A program made the position numbers and the translations under genes. DNA of 38,391 bases from an uncultured Cetobacterium sp. (GTDB lineage: Bacteria > Fusobacteriota > Fusobacteriia > Fusobacteriales > Fusobacteriaceae). Shown here piece after piece: positions 29,040 through 38,391 of the stretch. Location: positions 1-38,391 of the forward strand of contig NZ_CAMQYW010000004.1 in NCBI RefSeq assembly GCF_947039425.1. The letters run 5' to 3'. The notes under the pieces are model-generated. The model saw only the letters and a list, made by a program, of their open reading frames with translations, did no database searches and was not told where the DNA came from. How positions within the stretch are numbered: the stretch's first letter is position 1; each line of letters begins with the position of its first letter.

Positions 29040-30353
29040 TTGAAAAACGCAGCAGTAATTACGTACGGTTGTCAGATGAATGTCAACGAAAGTGCAAAAA
29101 TTAAAAAGATATTACAAAATATGGGATATAATATAACAGATGATATATCAGAAGCAGATGCAGTATTTTTAAATACATGTACTGTTAGAGAGGGAGCAGC
29201 TACTCAAATTTATGGAAAACTTGGTGAGTTAAAGTGGATTAAAGAGGAGAGAGGAACAATAATTGGTGTAACAGGTTGCTTTGCTCAAGAACAAGGAGAT
29301 GCGCTGGCTAAAAAATTCCCAATGATTGATATAGTAATGGGAAATCAAAATATTGGAAAGATACCATCAGCAATAGAGAAAATTGAAACAGGAGATTTAA
29401 AACATGTAATTTATGTGGGGGATGAAGATGAGTTACCTCCTAGATTAGATGCAGACTTTGATTCAAAAAAAGTTGCTTCAATTCCAATTGGTTATGGATG
29501 TAATAATTTCTGTACTTATTGTATAGTACCATATGTAAGAGGAAGAGAAAGATCAGTTCCATTACTTCAGATAGTTGACGAAGTTAGAGTTTTTGTTGAA
29601 AAAGGTTATAAAGAAATAATGTTACTTGGACAAAATGTAAACTCTTATGGAAACGATTTAGATACAGATGATAACTTTGCAAAATTATTAACAGAAATTT
29701 GTAAAATAGACGGAGAGTTTATAGTTAGATTTATATCTCCACATCCAAAAGATTTTGCAGATGATGTAATAGATGTAATAGCAAAAGAGGAGAAAATAGC
29801 TAAAGCTATTCATTTACCATTACAATCAGGATCAACTAGAATATTAAAGGCTATGAATAGAAAATATACACAAGATGAGTATATTGCTTTAGCAGAAAAA
29901 ATAAAAGTTAGAGTTCCAGGAGTAGCATTAACAGCAGATATAATTGTTGGATTCCCAGGAGAAACAGAAGAGGATTTCTTAGAAACATTAAAAGTTGTAG
30001 AAAAAATTGGATTTGAATCAGCATATATGTTTATGTATTCAATAAGAAAAGGAACAGTTGCAGCTACAATGGATGGGCAAATAGATGAAAAAATAAAAAA
30101 AGAAAGAATATATAGACTTATTGAGTTACAAAATAAAAAATCAAAAGAATCAAGTTTAAAATATGAAGGAAATATAGAAAAAGTTTTAGTTGAAGGTCCT
30201 AGCAAGAAAAATGATGATGTATTAACTGGTAGAACTTCAACAAATAAAATAGTTTTATTTGAAGGAGATAAGGATTTAGAAGGAACATTTGTTGATATTA
30301 AGATAAATGAGTGCAAAACATGGTCGTTATATGGTGAAATAGTTGGCCAGTAA
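29040..30353 (+). CDS. miaB: tRNA-2-methylthio-N6-dimethylallyladenosine synthase MiaB
   Basis: TYGCQMNVNESAKIK, YGCNNFCTYCIVPYVRGRERS, LPLQSGSTRILKAMNRKYT; TTG start with GGAGGAAA ahead is favoured over track start 29007. Confidence 0.95.
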   Translation: MKNAAVITYGCQMNVNESAKIKKILQNMGYNITDDISEADAVFLNTCTVREGAATQIYGKLGELKWIKEERGTIIGVTGCFAQEQGDALAKKFPMIDIVMGNQNIGKIPSAIEKIETGDLKHVIYVGDEDELPPRLDADFDSKKVASIPIGYGCNNFCTYCIVPYVRGRERSVPLLQIVDEVRVFVEKGYKEIMLLGQNVNSYGNDLDTDDNFAKLLTEICKIDGEFIVRFISPHPKDFADDVIDVIAKEEKIAKAIHLPLQSGSTRILKAMNRKYTQDEYIALAEKIKVRVPGVALTADIIVGFPGETEEDFLETLKVVEKIGFESAYMFMYSIRKGTVAATMDGQIDEKIKKERIYRLIELQNKKSKESSLKYEGNIEKVLVEGPSKKNDDVLTGRTSTNKIVLFEGDKDLEGTFVDIKINECKTWSLYGEIVGQ

Positions 30354-30368
30354 TAAACTGGAGGTAAA

Positions 30369-31616
30369 ATGGAAAGGTTAGAAAATTTTTTATTGAAGGA
30401 ATTACAAGAGATTGCAAGACAGATGGAAATAGAATGTCCAGCAAGAATAAAAAAACAAGAATTAGTTGAACTTATAGAAAAAGATATGGAAAAAAAAGAA
30501 GACCTTCTTTTAGCTTGGGGAAATTTAGATGTTATGGCTGATGGATATGGTTTTTTAAGAAATACAAATGTAGAAAAAGATGTATATGTTTCAGCATCTC
30601 AAATAAGAAAATTTAAATTAAGAACAGAGGATTTTGTAGTAGGAGAAGTAAGAGGAGCTGTTCAAGAGGAAAAAAATTATGGATTGCGTAAGGTGCTTTT
30701 AATAAATAGTGGAAGCATTAAAGAAGCAGAGGAAAGGATTCCTTTTGATGAATTAATTCCAGCATATCCAACAGAAATTATAAAATTAGGTTCAGATACT
30801 AAAAATATTTCTGGAAGGATAGTAGAATTAATAGCTCCAATTGGAAAAGGTCAAAGAGGACTTATAATAGCTCCGCCTAAAGCAGGAAAAACTGTTCTAA
30901 TCAGTAGCTTAGCAAACTCTATTATTGAAAATAATAAAGATGTAGAGGTTTGGATACTTTTAATAGATGAAAGACCAGAAGAGGTTACAGATATAAAGGA
31001 AACTGTAAAAGGGGCTCAAGTATACGCTTCAACATTTGATGATGATCCTAGAAATCATATAAAAGTAACAGAGACACTTTTAGAAAGAGCTAAGAGAAAA
31101 ATAGAAAATGGAGAAAATGTAGTTATATTGATGGATTCACTAACAAGACTAGCAAGAGCATACAATATAGTAATTCCATCAAGTGGAAAGTTAATATCAG
31201 GAGGAATTGATCCAACGGCACTTTATTATCCTAAAAAATTCTTTGGTTCAGCTAGAAATATTAGAAATGGTGGAAGTTTAACAATAATAGCTACTGCCTT
31301 AGTTGAAACAGGTAGTAAAATGGATGATGTAATATATGAAGAGTTTAAAGGAACTGGTAATCTAGACATTCATCTAGATAGAAATTTATCAGAATTAAGA
31401 ATATATCCAGCAATAGATATTCAAAAATCTGGAACAAGAAAAGAAGAGTTATTAATAAGTAAAAAGAAATTAGAATCAATATGGAAAATTAGAAGATATT
31501 TATGTTCTTTTGATAAAGCAACAGGAACAAAGAAATTAATAGATACTATTTCATCCACAGAGAGTAATGATAAACTTATAGAAATGTATGAAAACTCTTA
31601 TGTAAGGGGGAAATAG
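30369..31616 (+). CDS. rho: Transcription termination factor Rho
   Basis: GYGFLRN...[59 protein letters not shown]. Confidence 0.97.
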   Translation: MERLENFLLKELQEIARQMEIECPARIKKQELVELIEKDMEKKEDLLLAWGNLDVMADGYGFLRNTNVEKDVYVSASQIRKFKLRTEDFVVGEVRGAVQEEKNYGLRKVLLINSGSIKEAEERIPFDELIPAYPTEIIKLGSDTKNISGRIVELIAPIGKGQRGLIIAPPKAGKTVLISSLANSIIENNKDVEVWILLIDERPEEVTDIKETVKGAQVYASTFDDDPRNHIKVTETLLERAKRKIENGENVVILMDSLTRLARAYNIVIPSSGKLISGGIDPTALYYPKKFFGSARNIRNGGSLTIIATALVETGSKMDDVIYEEFKGTGNLDIHLDRNLSELRIYPAIDIQKSGTRKEELLISKKKLESIWKIRRYLCSFDKATGTKKLIDTISSTESNDKLIEMYENSYVRGK

Positions 31617-32611
31617 TGAAAGAGATAATAAAAAGGTTTTTAATCATAATAATAGCTTTTATAACAATGTTAGTAGTTGTGTATAAACCATATAAAAGTG
31701 AAGTTGTAGATTTATCAAAATTTACAGAATATTATTCTGAAAAGGGAACCGTAGAAGATGGAGGGGGATTAGCCTTAGTTGATAATAACTTTTATACTAT
31801 TGAGAGAGAGTATAAAATAGGAGAAACAGCTCCAACACCTTCAGAAAAAGAGATAAATTTAGAAACATCATATGTTATTCCTAAAGTAGAGAAATATATT
31901 GTAACAAGTGGAGATACATTGGGATCAATAGCTACTGCAAATGGAGTTTCTTTAGGGATTATGAAAGCAAATAATCCAAATTTATCTAAAAGTTTAAAAA
32001 TAGGACAAGAGATAAATGTAGTAAAAGGAAATGGTGTTTTTTATAGAGTTAAAAGAGGAGATTCTTTATTTAAAATAGCTCTAGATTACAAAGTTGATAT
32101 TGATGCTTTAAGAGAGTATAATTCTTTAAAAAGTGATAATATTAGAATTGGAGAAGAGTTATTTATTCGTAATCCAAGTGAAGAAACACTAAAGAGATTA
32201 GAGCAAAGAGGAAATAATAAACCGAGTAAATTATTTATTATGCCAATAAAATATGCTGGAGTAACAAGTCCATTTGGAAAGAGATTTCATCCAGTGTTAA
32301 AAAGATACATATATCATGCAGGAGTTGACTTAAGAGCTCATTTTATACCTGTAGAAGCTTCGAGAACAGGAGTAGTTACATATGCAGGATACATGCACGG
32401 TTATGGGAAGATAATAATAGTAAAGCATAATAGTGGATACGAAACTAGATATGCTCATTTAAGTAAGATAAAAGTAAGGAAAGGACAAAGAGTAAAAGTA
32501 AAACAAGTTATTGCTATATCAGGAATGTCTGGAAGAGTAACTGGACCACATTTACACTTTGAAATTAGGAGATATGGGAAACCATCAAATCCAATGAAAT
32601 TTGTAAGATAG
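31616..32611 (+). CDS. LysM-repeat M23 (LytM) metallopeptidase
   Basis: N-terminal TM; LysM repeats [13 protein letters not shown] and [13 protein letters not shown]; intact HAGVDL and HLHFEIR motifs; GTG start overlapping rho stop. Confidence 0.9.
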   Translation: MKEIIKRFLIIIIAFITMLVVVYKPYKSEVVDLSKFTEYYSEKGTVEDGGGLALVDNNFYTIEREYKIGETAPTPSEKEINLETSYVIPKVEKYIVTSGDTLGSIATANGVSLGIMKANNPNLSKSLKIGQEINVVKGNGVFYRVKRGDSLFKIALDYKVDIDALREYNSLKSDNIRIGEELFIRNPSEETLKRLEQRGNNKPSKLFIMPIKYAGVTSPFGKRFHPVLKRYIYHAGVDLRAHFIPVEASRTGVVTYAGYMHGYGKIIIVKHNSGYETRYAHLSKIKVRKGQRVKVKQVIAISGMSGRVTGPHLHFEIRRYGKPSNPMKFVR

Positions 32612-32636
32612 CCCTAGATTTCTAGGGCTATTTTTA
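32608..32636 (+). terminator. Rho-independent terminator
   Basis: TAGCCCTAGA-ttt-CTAGGGCTATTTTT. Confidence 0.88.
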
Positions 32637-32660
32637 CAAATTATATGCTTAGGAGGATTT

Positions 32661-33710
32661 ATGAGAATGTCAAGAGTAGTAAAAATAGGAGATGTTTTAA
32701 TGGGAGGAGAAAATAATGTTGTAATTCAATCTATGACAAATACTCCTACAAATGATGCTAAAAAAACAATAGAGCAAATTAAAAAATTAGAAAAGGCTGG
32801 ATGTGAAATGGTAAGAGTGACAGTTAACTCAAAGGAAGCAGCAGAAAGTATAAAAGAGATAAAAGAGAATATATCAATTCCTTTAGTTGCAGATATTCAT
32901 TTTGACTATAAATTAGCACTTATGGCAATGGAAAATGGAATAGATAAATTAAGAATAAATCCAGGGAATATAGGTGATGATGAAAAAGTTAAAGAGGTAG
33001 TATTAAAAGCTAAAAAGTTGAATATTCCAATAAGAATAGGTGTAAATTCAGGATCAATAGAAAAAAGTATCTTAGAAAAATATGGGAAACCAACAGCAGA
33101 TGGAATGGTAGAAAGTGCAAAATATCATATTCAATTGCTAGAAAAATATGATTTTAAAAATATTGTAGTTTCTTTAAAATCAAGTAATGTAAAAATGATG
33201 ATAGAGGCCTATAGAAAATTATCTAAAATATGTGATTATCCATTACATCTTGGAGTTACAGAGGCAGGAACAGCATTTCAAGGAACAGTAAAGTCAGCTA
33301 TAGGAATAGGTTCACTTTTAGTTGATGGAATAGGAGATACAATAAGAGTATCATTAACAGAAGATCCAGTTGAAGAGATAAAAGTTGCAAAGGAGATCTT
33401 AAAGGTATTAGGACTTAGAGAGGAGGGAGTAGAGATAATATCTTGTCCAACATGTGGGAGAACAGAGATAGATTTAATAGGACTTGCTCATAAAGTTGAA
33501 GAAGAATTTGAAAATTATGGAAAAAAAGTTAAAATAGCTGTAATGGGTTGTGTTGTAAATGGACCAGGAGAAGCAAAAGAAGCAGATTATGGTGTAGCTG
33601 GTGGAAAAGGCGTTGGAGTACTCTTTAAAAAAGGAGAAATTGTAAAAAAAGTAGATGAGAAAGATATTCTTAGAGAACTTAAAAATATGATCGAAGAAGA
33701 TTTAAATTAA
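32661..33710 (+). CDS. ispG: 4-hydroxy-3-methylbut-2-enyl diphosphate synthase IspG
   Basis: [65 protein letters not shown]. Confidence 0.97.
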   Translation: MRMSRVVKIGDVLMGGENNVVIQSMTNTPTNDAKKTIEQIKKLEKAGCEMVRVTVNSKEAAESIKEIKENISIPLVADIHFDYKLALMAMENGIDKLRINPGNIGDDEKVKEVVLKAKKLNIPIRIGVNSGSIEKSILEKYGKPTADGMVESAKYHIQLLEKYDFKNIVVSLKSSNVKMMIEAYRKLSKICDYPLHLGVTEAGTAFQGTVKSAIGIGSLLVDGIGDTIRVSLTEDPVEEIKVAKEILKVLGLREEGVEIISCPTCGRTEIDLIGLAHKVEEEFENYGKKVKIAVMGCVVNGPGEAKEADYGVAGGKGVGVLFKKGEIVKKVDEKDILRELKNMIEEDLN

Positions 33711-33737
33711 AACTTTTTATTTATTTTTGTAGTCTAA
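33709..33737 (+). promoter_or_regulatory. Candidate ECF/sigmaE-type promoter
   Basis: AAAACTT (33709-33715), 16 bp, GTCTAA (33732-33737); resembles E. coli sigmaE consensus GGAACTT-N15/16-GTCTAA. Confidence 0.5.
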
Positions 33738-33768
33738 AATTATAAAGCTAAAATGATGAGGTATTTAA

Positions 33769-34221
33769 ATGGATTTTGATGAAATATATAACGAGTATTT
33801 TGATAGAGTTTATTATAAAATACTATCGACAGTAAAAAATGCCGAAGATGCCGAAGATGTAGCTCAAGAAGTTTTTATTAGTGTCTATAAGAATTTAAAG
33901 AACTTTAGAAAAGAAAGTAATATTTATACATGGATATATAGAATTGCAATAAATAAAACATATGACTTTTTTAGAAAGAAAAAGTTAAATTTAGAATTAA
34001 ATGATGAAATTTTAAATGTGGAAAGCAATGAAGATTTTAATGTTTCTATTCTATTAGAAGAAAAATTGAAACAGCTTGAGTTTCAAGAACGTGAGATTGT
34101 TGTTTTAAAAGATATTTATGGATATAAGTTAAGAGAGATTTCAAATATGAAAGATATGAATATATCCACAGTAAAAACAATTTATTATAAAGCTATTAAA
34201 GATATGGGAGGTGTAGTCTAA
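33769..34221 (+). CDS. ECF-type RNA polymerase sigma factor
   Basis: AEDVAQEVFISVYKNLKNFRKESNIYTWIYRIAINKTYDFFRKKK and EREIVVLKDIYGYKLREISNMKDMNISTVKTIYYKAIK. Confidence 0.93.
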   Translation: MDFDEIYNEYFDRVYYKILSTVKNAEDAEDVAQEVFISVYKNLKNFRKESNIYTWIYRIAINKTYDFFRKKKLNLELNDEILNVESNEDFNVSILLEEKLKQLEFQEREIVVLKDIYGYKLREISNMKDMNISTVKTIYYKAIKDMGGVV

Positions 34222-34222
34222 A

Positions 34223-34552
34223 GTGGTTTCTCCAAAGGAAAAAATAAGAGCAAATGTTTATAAAACTCTTTTAGAAGAGGAAAAAAGGAAAGGAAAAAAA
34301 ATGTCTGTTGTTTCTCTTTCGTTATTTGTTGTGGGAGTTTTCACAGGAACTTCTTATGATTTAGTAAAGAATAATATAACTCCTGTAACATCAAATTTAG
34401 TTGCATTGGAATCAAAGGATGTAATTTTAAATAAGATTGAAAAGAATGATTCTGGATTTAAAATTGATGATCTATTTCAAAGTGACGCAATTAAAATAAA
34501 TAAAAAAGATTTTAATTCAGAGAATCTGTTTGTTTCAGATTTACAAATTTAG
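34223..34552 (+). CDS. Short single-TM protein, candidate anti-sigma factor
   Basis: 109 aa, GTG start 1 nt after the sigma gene stop; ~27-residue cytosolic head, one TM (MSVVSLSLFVVGVFTGTSY), extracytoplasmic tail. Confidence 0.6.
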   Translation: MVSPKEKIRANVYKTLLEEEKRKGKKMSVVSLSLFVVGVFTGTSYDLVKNNITPVTSNLVALESKDVILNKIEKNDSGFKIDDLFQSDAIKINKKDFNSENLFVSDLQI

Positions 34553-34563
34553 CGGAGGAAAAT

Positions 34564-34971
34564 ATGAGGAAAATAGTAATAGGTCTATTAATTTTTATTT
34601 TAACAGTACCTATGTTAGCAGCTGGTGGGATAGGAATAGTTAAAGATGAAGATTTTAAAGCAGTGGGAGTAACTCAAGAGAATTTAAATAAGGCTAAAGA
34701 GATAATAAAAGAAGCAAGCACTCAGTATAAATTAAAAACTTTAGATAAAAAATCTTTAGAAATTGAAATGAATAAGTATATTTTAGAAGGAACTGAAAAA
34801 AATATAGGTGAGTTAAATAAGCTGGTCGAACAAATTGGAGTTATTGATACAGAAATAATAAAAGATAGATTAAAATATCAAGTGGAAGTACAGAAGTATA
34901 TAACAACAGAACAATACCTAAATGCTAGGGAAAGATCAGTTGAAAGAATTAGAAAAAACAAAGAGAGTTAA
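34564..34971 (+). CDS. Exported helical protein, candidate periplasmic sensor/CpxP-Spy-CnrX-like
   Basis: Signal peptide MRKIVIGLLIFILTVPMLAA then ~115 aa charged helical domain; GCGGAGGA RBS; co-oriented in sigma cassette. Confidence 0.55.
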   Translation: MRKIVIGLLIFILTVPMLAAGGIGIVKDEDFKAVGVTQENLNKAKEIIKEASTQYKLKTLDKKSLEIEMNKYILEGTEKNIGELNKLVEQIGVIDTEIIKDRLKYQVEVQKYITTEQYLNARERSVERIRKNKES

Positions 34972-34983
34972 ATAAAATATGAG

Positions 34984-35015
34984 TCTCCTTATATATTTTA
35001 AAGGAGATTTTTTAT
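34984..35015 (+). terminator. Rho-independent terminator after the ECF cassette
   Basis: TCTCCTT-atatatttta-AAGGAGA followed by TTTTTTA. Confidence 0.75.
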
Positions 35016-35082
35016 TTTAATTTAAAAGTAATTATGGTATACTTTATAAGTTAAAGTATAGATAAAAAAAGGAGTGAAGATA

Positions 35083-36156
35083 TTGTTTACTAAATTAGAA
35101 GAAGTAGTAGTAAGGTTTAACGAACTATCAGAAGCGTTAGGTTCTCCAGAAGTTTTAGCAAGTCCTAAAAAAATGATGGAATGTAATAAAGCTTTAAATG
35201 ATATAACACCAATTGTTGAGAAGTACAAAGAGTATAAAAGATATCAAGAGGATTTAGATTTTATAAAAGAAAATATAAAAAGTGAAAAAGATCATGATAT
35301 GAAAGAAATGATGTTAGAAGAGAAGCAAGAGATAGAGGAAATAATTCCTAATATTGAGCAAGAGATGAAAGTTTTACTTTTACCAAAAGACCCTAATGAT
35401 GATAGAAATGTTATCATAGAAATTAGAGGAGGAGCTGGTGGAGACGAAGCTGCTCTATTTGCTGGAAATTTATTTAGAATGTATAACAGATATGCAGAGA
35501 GACATAAATGGAAAGTAGAGTTAATTGAAAAGCAAGAGATTGGAGTAGGAGGAATAAAGGAAGCAGTATTCTCTATTAATGGTCAGGGTGCTTATTCAAG
35601 ACTTAAATTTGAGTCAGGAGTACATAGAGTACAAAGAGTTCCTGAAACTGAATCATCAGGAAGAATTCATACATCAACAGCAACAGTAGCAGTTTTACCA
35701 GAGGTTGATGAAGTTCAAGGTGTAAAAATAGATACAAAAGATCTAAAAATAGATACATATAGAGCTGGAGGAGCTGGAGGTCAGCACGTTAACATGACTG
35801 ACTCTGCAGTTAGAATTACTCACTTACCAACTGGAGTAGTTGTTCAGTGTCAAGATGAGAGATCTCAGTTAAAAAACAGAGATAAGGCTATGAAACATTT
35901 AACTTCAAAACTATATGAGATGGAGCTAGAAAAACAAAGAACTGCTGTTGAAAGTGAAAGAAGACTTCAAGTTGGATCAGGAGATAGATCAGAAAAAATA
36001 AGAACATATAACTATCCTCAAGGAAGAATAACAGATCATAGAATCAAATATACAGCTCACCAACTAGAAGCATTTTTAGATGGAGATATAGATAATATGA
36101 TAGATGCTCTAACAACTTTTGCTCAAGCAGAGATGCTTTCAAGTTCAGCGGAGTAA
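35083..36156 (+). CDS. prfA: Peptide chain release factor 1
   Basis: [66 protein letters not shown] start with AAAAGGAG ahead. Confidence 0.95.
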   Translation: MFTKLEEVVVRFNELSEALGSPEVLASPKKMMECNKALNDITPIVEKYKEYKRYQEDLDFIKENIKSEKDHDMKEMMLEEKQEIEEIIPNIEQEMKVLLLPKDPNDDRNVIIEIRGGAGGDEAALFAGNLFRMYNRYAERHKWKVELIEKQEIGVGGIKEAVFSINGQGAYSRLKFESGVHRVQRVPETESSGRIHTSTATVAVLPEVDEVQGVKIDTKDLKIDTYRAGGAGGQHVNMTDSAVRITHLPTGVVVQCQDERSQLKNRDKAMKHLTSKLYEMELEKQRTAVESERRLQVGSGDRSEKIRTYNYPQGRITDHRIKYTAHQLEAFLDGDIDNMIDALTTFAQAEMLSSSAE

Positions 36157-36159
36157 TTT

Positions 36160-37293
36160 ATGAAATTACTAGATATATTGAAGTTTTCAGAGGAGTATTT
36201 GAAAAAATACTCCTTTTCAAAACCCCGTTTAGAAAGTGAAAAAGTTATATCTTATGTTTTAAAATTAGATAGAATAACACTTTATGCATATTTTGATATG
36301 GATTTAACGTTGGAGCAAAAAGATAAAATTAAAGAGTATCTAAAAGCTATGGCTAGAAAAAGAGTTCTTTTTGATGAATTGTCTAAGAACGAGGTTGAAG
36401 AAAAAAAATCTCAGAAAACTTTTGAAAAAGAAAATCAAGAGTTATTACTAAAATGTATTGAATATTTAAAGAATAATAGTGTTATTGATAGTAAATTAGA
36501 TGCAGAATATATATTTGCTCATGTATTAAAAGTAAGAAGAAATATTTTATCAATGAATTTAAAAAGAGAGATTACTTTAAAGGAAAAGGATGAAATAAAA
36601 AAACTATTACATGAGAGAGCAAAAGATAAAAAGCCTCTTCAATATATTTTAGGCGAATGGGAATTTTATGGATATCCATTTAAAGTTGATAGTAGAGTTT
36701 TAATTCCAAGAGCAGATACAGAGATTTTAGTTGAGCAGTGTAAATTTATATTGCAAGAGATTGAAAATCCAAAGGTTTTAGATATAGGAACAGGAAGTGG
36801 TGCTATATCTATAACAGTGGCTAAAGAGATTCCAACAAGTTCTGTGTTAGGAGCAGATATTAGTTTAGATGCTTTAGAAGTTGCTAAAATAAATAGAAGT
36901 TTAAATAAGGTTGAAGAAAATTTAAAATTTATTAAATCTGATATATTTTCAAATATAAAAGATAAAGATTTTGACATGATTATATCTAATCCACCATATA
37001 TACCTCAAAGTGAATATGAAGAGTTAATGCCTGAAGTGAAATTACATGAACCTTTAGGAGCTTTAACAGATAAAGGGAATGGATACTTTTTTTACGAAAA
37101 GATATCAAAAGAAGCTAGTGACTATTTAAAAGTAGATGGTTATTTAGCTTTTGAAGTTGGATATAATCAAGCAGAAACAGTGAGTAAATTAATGGAAAAA
37201 AGCAAATTTGATATAATAGCCATAGTAAAAGATTATGGTGGAATAGAAAGAGTTGTAATAGGCAGAAAGAGTGGTGAAAGTAGTGTCAACTAA
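36160..37293 (+). CDS. prmC: Release factor glutamine methyltransferase PrmC with duplicated N-terminal domain
   Basis: QYILGEWEFYGYPFKVDSRVLIPRADTEILVEQ, DIGTGSGAISIT, ISNPPYIPQSEYEEL; extra ~90 aa N-terminal copy. Confidence 0.93.
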   Translation: MKLLDILKFSEEYLKKYSFSKPRLESEKVISYVLKLDRITLYAYFDMDLTLEQKDKIKEYLKAMARKRVLFDELSKNEVEEKKSQKTFEKENQELLLKCIEYLKNNSVIDSKLDAEYIFAHVLKVRRNILSMNLKREITLKEKDEIKKLLHERAKDKKPLQYILGEWEFYGYPFKVDSRVLIPRADTEILVEQCKFILQEIENPKVLDIGTGSGAISITVAKEIPTSSVLGADISLDALEVAKINRSLNKVEENLKFIKSDIFSNIKDKDFDMIISNPPYIPQSEYEELMPEVKLHEPLGALTDKGNGYFFYEKISKEASDYLKVDGYLAFEVGYNQAETVSKLMEKSKFDIIAIVKDYGGIERVVIGRKSGESSVN

Positions 37294-38314
37294 GTTAGCA
37301 GATTATGATTATCATCTTCCAGAGGAATTAATTGGACAAAAACCAAGAGAACCAAGAGATCACTCTAAATTAATGGTGGTAAATAAAGATGAAAAAACAG
37401 TAGAGCATAAAATTTTCTACAATATAATTGATTATTTAAAAAAAGGGGATGTTTTAGTAAGAAACTCAACTAAAGTTATTCCAGCAAGACTTTTTGGGAA
37501 AAAAGATACAGGTGGAGTATTAGAAATTCTTTTAATTAAAAGAGTGGCACTTGATACTTGGGAGTGTCTTTTAAAACCAGCTAAAAAATTAAAAGTTGGT
37601 CAAGTACTTCATATTGGAGATAATCAAGAATTAACAGCTGAACTTTTAGAGATAAAAGATGATGGAAATAGAGTTTTAAAATTTACTTATGAAGGTGCTT
37701 TTGAAGAAGTTTTAGATAAGCTTGGGAAAATGCCATTACCTCCATATATAGTAGAAGCTTTAGAAAAGAAAGATAGATATCAAACTGTTTATGCAATAAA
37801 AGGAGAATCTGTAGCAGCACCAACAGCAGGGTTACACTTTACAGAGGAACTTTTAGAAAGAATAAAAGATAAGGGTGTTGAAATATTAGATGTATTTTTA
37901 GAAGTTGGACTAGGAACATTTAGACCAGTTCAAACTGAAGATGTCCTTGATCATAAAATGCATGAAGAATCTTTTGAAATTCCAAAAGAAACAGTGGATA
38001 GAATAAGAAAAGCGAAAGCTGAAAACAGAAGAATAATAGCAGTTGGAACAACAACAGTAAGAGCTCTTGAATCGTCACTAGATGATAATGGAGAGCTAAT
38101 TGCTCAAAGTGGTTCAACAGAGATATTTATATATCCAGGATATAAATTTAAGGTAATAGATGGATTAATAACTAATTTCCATTTACCAAAATCAACTCTT
38201 TTAATGTTAGTATCAGCTCTTTCTAGTAGAGAGTTTATGCTTGATGTTTATAAAGAGGGTGTTGATATGGAATATCATTTCTTTAGTTTTGGAGATGCGA
38301 TGTTCATCTATTAA
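37283..38314 (+). CDS. queA: S-adenosylmethionine:tRNA ribosyltransferase-isomerase QueA
   Basis: LADYDYHLPEELIGQKPREPRDHSKL, AAPTAGLHFTEELL, GLGTFRPV, NFHLPKSTLLMLVSA; GTG start. Confidence 0.96.
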   Translation: MSTKLADYDYHLPEELIGQKPREPRDHSKLMVVNKDEKTVEHKIFYNIIDYLKKGDVLVRNSTKVIPARLFGKKDTGGVLEILLIKRVALDTWECLLKPAKKLKVGQVLHIGDNQELTAELLEIKDDGNRVLKFTYEGAFEEVLDKLGKMPLPPYIVEALEKKDRYQTVYAIKGESVAAPTAGLHFTEELLERIKDKGVEILDVFLEVGLGTFRPVQTEDVLDHKMHEESFEIPKETVDRIRKAKAENRRIIAVGTTTVRALESSLDDNGELIAQSGSTEIFIYPGYKFKVIDGLITNFHLPKSTLLMLVSALSSREFMLDVYKEGVDMEYHFFSFGDAMFIY

Positions 38315-38328
38315 AGTGAGGTGGAATT

Positions 38329-38391
38329 ATGAGAATTATAGCAGGAGAAGCAAAAGGAAAAAGAATAGAATGTAGAAAAGGAACAGATACA
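38329..38391 (+). CDS. rsmD: 16S rRNA (guanine966-N2)-methyltransferase RsmD, N-terminal fragment (runs off window)
   Basis: MRIIAGEAKGKRIECRKGTDT matches RsmD N-terminus; GAGGTGG RBS. Confidence 0.75.
   Translation, partial: MRIIAGEAKGKRIECRKGTDT

Noticed and set aside
29810-30316. 168-aa minus-strand ORF inside miaB
   Set aside because: Antisense shadow of a convincing miaB CDS; low-complexity Ser/Phe-rich translation typical of AT-rich coding strands, no RBS.
35641-35700. RF1 PxT motif reading PET rather than PAT
   Set aside because: Variation at the middle position (RVPETES) is common among bacterial RF1 proteins; not evidence of altered stop-codon recognition.
36666-36977. 103-aa minus-strand ORF in prmC
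   Set aside because: Antisense to the conserved methyltransferase domain; no supporting features.

Overview
AT-rich, gene-dense window with every convincing gene on the + strand. Protein content points to a Fusobacteriota chromosome (Fusobacterium/Cetobacterium-like; taxon is inference, not verified). It starts in the 3' end of a probable tuf gene and ends in the first codons of rsmD. Mostly core genes: split transketolase, ftsX/envC-like pair, nadK, recN, era, tdk, ung, a GalNAc/tagatose-type sugar catabolic operon, murE-kdsA-kdsD, miaB, rho, ispG, prfA, prmC, queA. No CRISPR, phage, transposon, rRNA or tRNA was recognised. Best leads for unusual biology: (1) a tyrosine-recombinase-fold protein between recN and era that has lost most catalytic residues; (2) a two-gene module of a SNF2 ATPase plus a 586-aa partner whose C-terminus resembles XPB-helicase-associated domains; (3) an ECF sigma / short membrane anti-sigma candidate / periplasmic protein cassette preceded by a sigmaE-like promoter (AAAACTT-N16-GTCTAA); (4) PrmC with a tandemly duplicated N-terminal domain; (5) a divergent TruA-like protein with a C-terminal KH-like GxxG motif; (6) a metallophosphoesterase plus large ParB/Srx-like-domain protein pair; (7) a kinase-type amino-sugar operon with a near-consensus promoter and two palindromes at the start site. 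All family calls are from motif reading only; no searches were run.
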